Shown here one piece after another: positions 59,242 to 64,000 of a DNA stretch of 64,000 nt (positions within the stretch are counted from its first letter, which is position 1; each line of letters begins with the position of its first letter). Origin of the DNA: Guillardia theta CCMP2712 (taxonomy: Eukaryota; Cryptophyceae; Pyrenomonadales; Geminigeraceae); contig NW_005434668.1 in NCBI RefSeq assembly GCF_000315625.1, positions 4,852 through 68,851 of the forward strand, read 5' to 3'. The position numbers and the translations under genes are program-made. The notes under the pieces are model-generated. The model was given only the letters and a program-made list of their open reading frames with translations, searched no databases and was not told where the DNA came from.

Positions 59242-60529
59242 ATGGCTGAGAACGACGGAACGCCCCTGCCCATAATTGTGCGGGTCGGGGAGGAGGAAGC
59301 GACGCTAGAGGGTCCTCCTCCGGACACCATGCTGGAACTAGAAGAGAAGACGCGCCATGCACTTGGGTATGGGGCTGGCGCGAAGTTTTGTTTCAAGGTT
59401 TGTGCTTGGTTTGTGGTTGCAGCATCCTGATAAATTGACCTTCCGCCTAGTGGATTGATGAGGAGGAGGATATGATCATGCTGGGCTCAGATGAAGAGCT
59501 CAAGGAATCTCTGTCCTCGGTGTCAAAATCTCAGAGAAAGCTGGTTTTCGTGGGTAAGTGAACGATTTGGATGAATTGCGATGGTGAAAGGATGCACAAG
59601 GTGAAATATCTGGCGATACAAGCAAAGTCGCACCGCATGCACCGCCCGTGCAAGAAGACCTTGACGCAGACCATGCTGTAGAGTATGATGGCGAAGTTGA
59701 AGGATGGATCCTCTTGAAGAAAGACAAGACAAAGAGAGCATGAGCATGGCGAGCTCAGTGATATCTTCTGTGTCGGAGCAGGAGAGGCAGGCTGAGAAAG
59801 AGGTGAGGATGATGCAGGTCTTGCATGCCGACCTGATGCAGCCGGACAGAGTCAAGAAGTTGCTGCTGCTGAGGAAAAGTTCCAACAATTGGAGCAGGAC
59901 CAGAAACTTGCGGCTCGACTGGCTGATGAGATGGAGCAGGCCGAGAAAGCGCAGTTACAAGAGCAGGAGAATGTGATGTTGCCATCTGCCGCCACGATGA
60001 AGATGTTGACGAGAATCATGGATGATGCACACAGATGGCAAGAAAGATGGAAGAACTCCTGCGCATCCAGGACGAACAAGGAGAAGGGGAACAGAGGTAA
60101 GTCGATGGTTCTCCTACATGGCAACCTGATCCTTCTGGAAGTGCGGAAGCGAAGGATGAGCAGGAGGAGAGGGAGGTGAGTGCACTGTTAGGTTGTCTTG
60201 TCGCATGCTTATGATCAACAGGCCCCATGCAAGCAGCAGGCCTCCAAGCAAAACGAAGATGACTTCAGGAATTCCATCGACGAGGTGGCTTGCAACTTTT
60301 ACGATTTCTCCCTGACATACCATGCGCAAAGAAAACTTGGACGCAAATTTTGCAACTCTCTGAGATGGGATTCGGTGAAGACTACCCGATGCTCCTCAAA
60401 GTGTTGGAGAATCATCACGTACCATCGCTCTACCTTGCTGTGACTTTTGCCCCCCTTGACTGATCTGTACAGATGGATTTGCCGTCAGCATGTGAGGCTC
60501 TTGCTGCAGAAGCCGCTTGTCGTGTGTAG
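59242..60529 (+). CDS. PB1-UBA protein, p62/NBR1-like selective autophagy receptor candidate
   Basis: Start MAENDGTPLPIIVRVGEEEA. N-terminal PB1-like domain over two exons (IIVRVGEEEATLEG, LELEEKTRHALG, KFCFKWIDEEEDMIMLGSDE, LVFV), with an acidic OPCA-like stretch for front-to-back oligomerisation. The middle has an acidic segment EYDGEVEGWILLKKDK, whose WILL preceded by acids fits an LC3/Atg8-interacting W-x-x-L motif. Then come coiled-coil exons (QERQAEKEVRMMQ, FQQLEQDQKLAARLADEMEQ, IMDDAHRWQERWK). The C-terminal exons give TWTQILQLSEMGFGEDYPML and LKVLENHHMDLPSACEALAA, a UBA three-helix bundle with the MGF loop; TAG is at 60527-60529. No ZZ finger or NBR1/FW domain was seen, unlike animal p62 or plant NBR1. 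Two readings exist near 59700: the WILL frame needs a 44-bp GC-AG intron, and the alternative frame (DPLEERQDKES) would remove the motif. Confidence 0.65.
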
Positions 60530-60600
60530 AGTTGAGAGTGTGCGAGGGGAGTGTGCGAGCTAAGAGCGATATGGACCGACAATACATAGACACACAACCT

Positions 60601-63600
60601 CTAACATATCAGGTGGATGACACGAGTGAGTCGTTCACATCCATGCGGCTGTACCCTCCTCGTGCTCGTCTGCCTCCTAGGTCAGCATCGAGATCATGGA
60701 CAGTAGGGGAGGTGACCTGACTCGCCGTGCTCCTCGTTGGTGTGCCCGTGAGTCTCCTTGGCGCAGCTGGAGCATACTCAGTTGATGACGTGTCAGGGGA
60801 AGAGCAAACCTCTCGTCCTCCCACGCGTCCTCCCACGAGCCCTCCGGTCCAGCACACCTCTGCCAGCATCTTGAGCGCTGCAGAAGGAGATGCGGGCTCA
60901 CCTCAGATCCGTCGTTCTCTTCGATCGGCTGGAGTGAGGACCTGGTGGTCTGCACGTGCTGCGTTGCTGCCTGCTTGGAGGACTTGCGACGTCCTGAGTC
61001 TGATGAGAATCAGAGATGTCACTCCACGAGCATGGAGAAGCGAGAACGAGAAGAGATGAGAGGAGGAGTTGGAGAAGGACTGAGGAGGAGGAGAAAGGAG
61101 GAGGAGGAGGAGGAGGAGGAGGAAGTACGAGGAGGAGGTGGACGAGGAGGAGGAGGAGGAAGTACGAGGAGGAGGTGGACGAGGAGGAGGAGGAGGAAGT
61201 ACGAGGAGGAGGTGGTGGACAGGACGAGGCAAGGAGACAAGATTAGAAGCCGAGGATTACCTCTTGAGCATGTTTTTGAAGCGGTTCCCTTCCTATCGCT
61301 GGCGCAGCTCTGCCCATGCAGACCGAGCGCATCATCTGCCCTCTCCCCACCTCCCTCCTCCTCTCCCTCCCGGCTGGTTGGATGCTTCTTCAACCAGTTC
61401 TCGACCAGCGGCTCAGAGGCCTTGCCACCTCTTGTCACAGCGTGGACCCTCCCGAGCTGCAGGCTGACGGCTCGTTCCTTGACCCTTGCGCTTGTCCTCG
61501 TCCTCTTGGGCTGAGAGCATTGGCTAGGATTGACAGGTCGGCGAATGAGGAGGACGAACGACCCGTTGGCCTGTGAGTCTCGGAGGATGAGGTTGATGGA
61601 GGCGTGCAAGACCGAAGCCGACTCGAGGCTCTCAATGGCGTCAGCAGGGAGGAGGCGGAAGATGCCTTCAAAGTGAACGACGACGAGATCCCTGGAGTTC
61701 CGGCGGATGTCAATGTAGTGCTGGTCCTCAGTCTGCATTACGATGACTGGATTCTCCTCCGACTCGACGTGGCGAATGACTCGCTCATAGACGGCGATGC
61801 CGAGGTTCTGGTTGGCGATACGCGAGATCAGGCTCGCCAGCTCCTCCTCTCCCGACGAGAGCTGAAGAATCTGCTCGTACGCCAGCCGAGCCCTGTGCTC
61901 CCGGAGGTCGACGTTGGTGATACCTGACTTGGCTGCTGCCCGTTGGAAGTTTTCGAGGGAGGGAAGAGCTTTTCCTTCGATCCTGATCAGGTTCCCGTTC
62001 ACGTCCCGAAAGAATTGTTTGTTCATGATTAGCTCAGGCTTCTTGCGGATGGCGCTGAGGACCATGCTGGTTGCACACAAGGAGCCAGGGACGCAAAAGT
62101 TCTTGTCAAAGTTTGCCAGCCATTCCTTGAGATCTCCTTCCTCCCTCATCTCCTCCTCCTCTCCCCTCGCTCTGCTGTACACCGAGTTCCAGTCCACAGG
62201 TCGAGCACTGGCGGCGCGTTGGAATACTTTTCGAAGCCGGTTGATGTCGGAATCACTGACTTCCTTCTCCTCCTTGTGCACGGATTTGCCTTGGGCAGGT
62301 TGCTCGATGAAGTTCATCGACTTGGCGCGATCTGTCAGAGCAGGAGCCGACTTCCCTTGCGAGTAGCGCAATGCCTTGGGAGGTGAAAGGTGGGACATGG
62401 AGCTAGGGCGAGGACCAGGTTGAATCCAGGGCCTCCTGAGAACAACAAGCTTAACATCCATTCCCGGTTTCACCCACGACCTGATCGAGGTTATGGGTAC
62501 CGTCAAACTTTGTTCAGAGGCTCCCTGTCAGACTTGTCAACGCATCTTGACCCACCACACATCACACGCGCATCACCTTCTTCAAGAACGCCAGCACAAC
62601 TTTCGTGCCAGGAGTGCCAATGATGTAATCTTCCATGTCTTTGATAGTTTTCCCCTTGCTCAGAACCCCGTCAACGCTGTGCAAGATGTCGCCCGTCCGG
62701 ATCTTTCCTGACACCAGCGAGGGACTGCCAGGCTCGAGGAAGCGAACTTTGATCAGACCGTCGTCATCCTGCTCGAGCTGCAAACCAACACCGATAGTAG
62801 GGTACAAGGAGTCAAAATCCGGCAATTGTGCGATCCTCTTTCGATCCTGTACGCTGCTCCAACGCATCCACAGCAGCAGGGCAAAGCCGAGGGTCATCCA
62901 TACAGCGAGCATCGCCACAGCTACTTCAGGGTCTGGGCCGTCTGATTGATTGTGTATGGAACGACCTTGCAAGATCTTTTGACGGAGCTCTGCCTTCCTG
63001 CGTTGAACTGCACGATAAAGTTGAGAGATTTTCTCAGCTGCTGAAAAGTTCTGTATCTCAATACGCGCTGTCTGCAAGAGAGAAGACGCGATGTTTGCCA
63101 TCGGCTCGAGTCTGTATTTCTGAATTTTGGAGAAGTCGTTTGTGACAACCGTGTAAATGAGGTCATGAGAACATTTCAACCCGATCTTGACGAAAAACCG
63201 TGCGGTCCGGTACGACTCAATATCTTCAAGGAGTTCAAGGAGTTGTTTGAAAGCTAGTTCAATCGCCTGAGTGTACAGCAGACTCTGCCCACCATTGAAT
63301 GAGGATTGACTAGCAGAAGCGTTCGTTGAAGCGTTGGATTCCTTCTTGGGGAATTCTACCACTCGTACCTCTGGGAATTGAGAGCCGACCGAGGCTGACT
63401 TGCTGACTTTGACCTTCTTACCAGCAACCCCGACGTTTGTTCCTGATCCGTGACGTGTTGCGGAAGGTTTCTCGTGCAGAGTTCGAATTTCCTGTTCCCT
63501 CGCCGATGACCCTGGGCTAGGTGTATACCCTCCAGTGGGAATATCACCATGGTACTCATTCTGGATTTCATTCTCCTGGATCAGCAGGCTCTGAAGCTCT

Positions 63601-63752
63601 CTTTCAAGATCTCTCAGCTTGCTGTCGTCTAAGGAGTCCAAGTCGAGAAACTGGTCCTCCTCGACCTTGTCCTTGCCGTATGCCACAATGCACGGAGTAA
63701 TTATCACACAGAAGATACACAAAGAGATCAGCGCTGCTTGTGGCGCTCTCAT
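60601..63752 (-). CDS. Signal-peptide, transmembrane protein with PDZ domain
   Basis: Type I-like membrane protein of about 1,000 residues. Start at 63752: MRAPQAALISLCIFCVIITP is a signal peptide. A polar, partly coiled lumenal region (LRDLERELQSLLIQENEIQN; YTQAIELAFKQLLELLEDIE) leads to one transmembrane helix (VAVAMLAVWMTLGFALLLWM, about residues 300-320). A PDZ domain follows (TIGVGLQLEQDDDGLIKVRF, GKIRTGDILHSVDGVLSKGK, IGTPGTKVVLAFLKKG), finishing across a short intron with LTVPITSIRSWV. The rest has an unrecognised globular region (WLANFDKNFCVPGSLCATSM, LVVVHFEGIFRLLPADAIES). Last exons, joined in phase across an intron of about 260 bp, read DSGRRKSSKQAATQHVQTTR, then a Trp/Arg-rich stretch and a basic end HGCERLTRVIHLIC, TAG at 60601-60603. 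It is convergent with the PB1-UBA gene, 70 bp apart. Confidence 0.75.
61090..61225. repeat. GAGGAGG imperfect tandem repeat
   Basis: About three copies of a unit of roughly 36-39 bp built from GAGGAGGAGGAAGTACGAGG and GGAGGTGGACGAG. It lies inside the large intron of the PDZ-protein gene (about 61000-61258). Unspliced it would read as Ser/Leu/Pro-rich repeats. Confidence 0.9.
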
Positions 63753-64000
63753 GTTAAGAAGGAGCAGAAGATCAGAAGCTTTCTCTTGTCAACAACCAGT
63801 CGAGGTAGCAAGCCAGGTAGGTTTGAATCTAGCTACCATTCTAACTCCAGCATGAGGCTCCACATGGTAGTCTTACAGTCTCCTTCCCTTCCACTCCCCT
63901 CCCTTCCGGGACATTCTCCTCCAGATACTGCTCGTGTTCTTCCTCATTTCCCCCTTCCTTCACCAATCCTCTTCATCCTCCATACCTCCATCCTCCTTCT
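63753..64000. other. Upstream region of the PDZ-protein gene
   Basis: Pyrimidine-rich from about 63880 (CTTCC, CTCCC words). No gene supported before the window ends. Confidence 0.5.

Noticed and set aside
61019-61258. Continuation of the PDZ protein into a Ser/Leu/Pro-rich tail
   Set aside because: A GTAATC donor at about 61258 and a phase-matched acceptor near 60999 place this GAGGAGG repeat in an intron.

Overview
This is a window of eukaryotic nuclear DNA, most likely from a cryptophyte alga such as Guillardia theta. That assignment is an inference. It rests on many spliceosomal introns, commonly about 43-48 bp; flagellar and autophagy genes beside a RAD23 homologue whose N-terminus looks like a signal peptide plus transit peptide; and a giant secreted ephrin-receptor-like/RCC1 protein of a kind common in cryptophyte genomes. 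No bacterial operons, CRISPR array, rRNA or tRNA gene was recognised. Exon joins were deduced by hand from reading frame, GT/GC-AG boundaries and phase, so exact boundaries should be treated as models.

Layout. 0-1.2 kb: 3' part of a CDC14-type phosphatase gene (minus), running off the left edge. 2.2-4.7 kb: a 2-oxoglutarate/Fe(II) oxygenase with a helical-repeat N-terminus (plus). 5.2-5.6 kb: a small unknown gene (plus). 5.9-8.4 kb: an LMBR1/LIMR multipass membrane protein (minus). 8.5-10.5 kb: gene-poor, with C-rich tracts and a long CAACAG tract. 10.6-11.7 kb: an EF-hand membrane protein (plus). 12.0-13.4 kb: a PPM1G-like PP2C phosphatase (minus). 13.4-15.3 kb: gene-poor repeats. 15.4-17.2 kb: DRC3, a dynein regulatory complex LRR protein (plus). 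17.3-36.8 kb: one giant secreted multidomain gene (minus) with RCC1 repeats, dozens of GCC2/GCC3 Cys modules, a fibronectin type II domain and recurrent beta modules.

37.2-38.1 kb: an organelle-targeted coiled-coil protein (minus). 38.9-39.5 kb: a Tim17/22/23 (PRAT) family protein (minus). 39.9-41.2 kb: RAD23 (plus). 41.6-45.2 kb: UBA1, the ubiquitin-activating enzyme (minus). 46.2-50.2 kb: a NEK-like kinase fused to a zinc finger and SH3b-like repeats (plus). 50.7-51.2 kb: a doubtful small gene (minus). 52.7-56.9 kb: a MATH, coiled-coil and degenerate PUS1-like fusion (plus). 57.8-58.3 kb: ribosomal protein eL38 (plus). 59.2-60.5 kb: a p62-like PB1-UBA protein (plus). 60.6-63.8 kb: a signal-peptide, transmembrane PDZ protein (minus).

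Three genes act in ubiquitin pathways: UBA1 (activation), RAD23 (delivery to the proteasome) and the PB1-UBA protein (probable autophagy receptor). They are not an operon and their nearness may be chance. The most unusual items are the giant surface protein with its repeated modules, the MATH fusion whose pseudouridine synthase domain has lost its catalytic Asp, the kinase-SH3b fusion, the RAD23 with a putative periplastid targeting leader, and two families of dispersed non-coding sequence: a 30-bp motif in five copies, and strand-asymmetric C-rich tracts.
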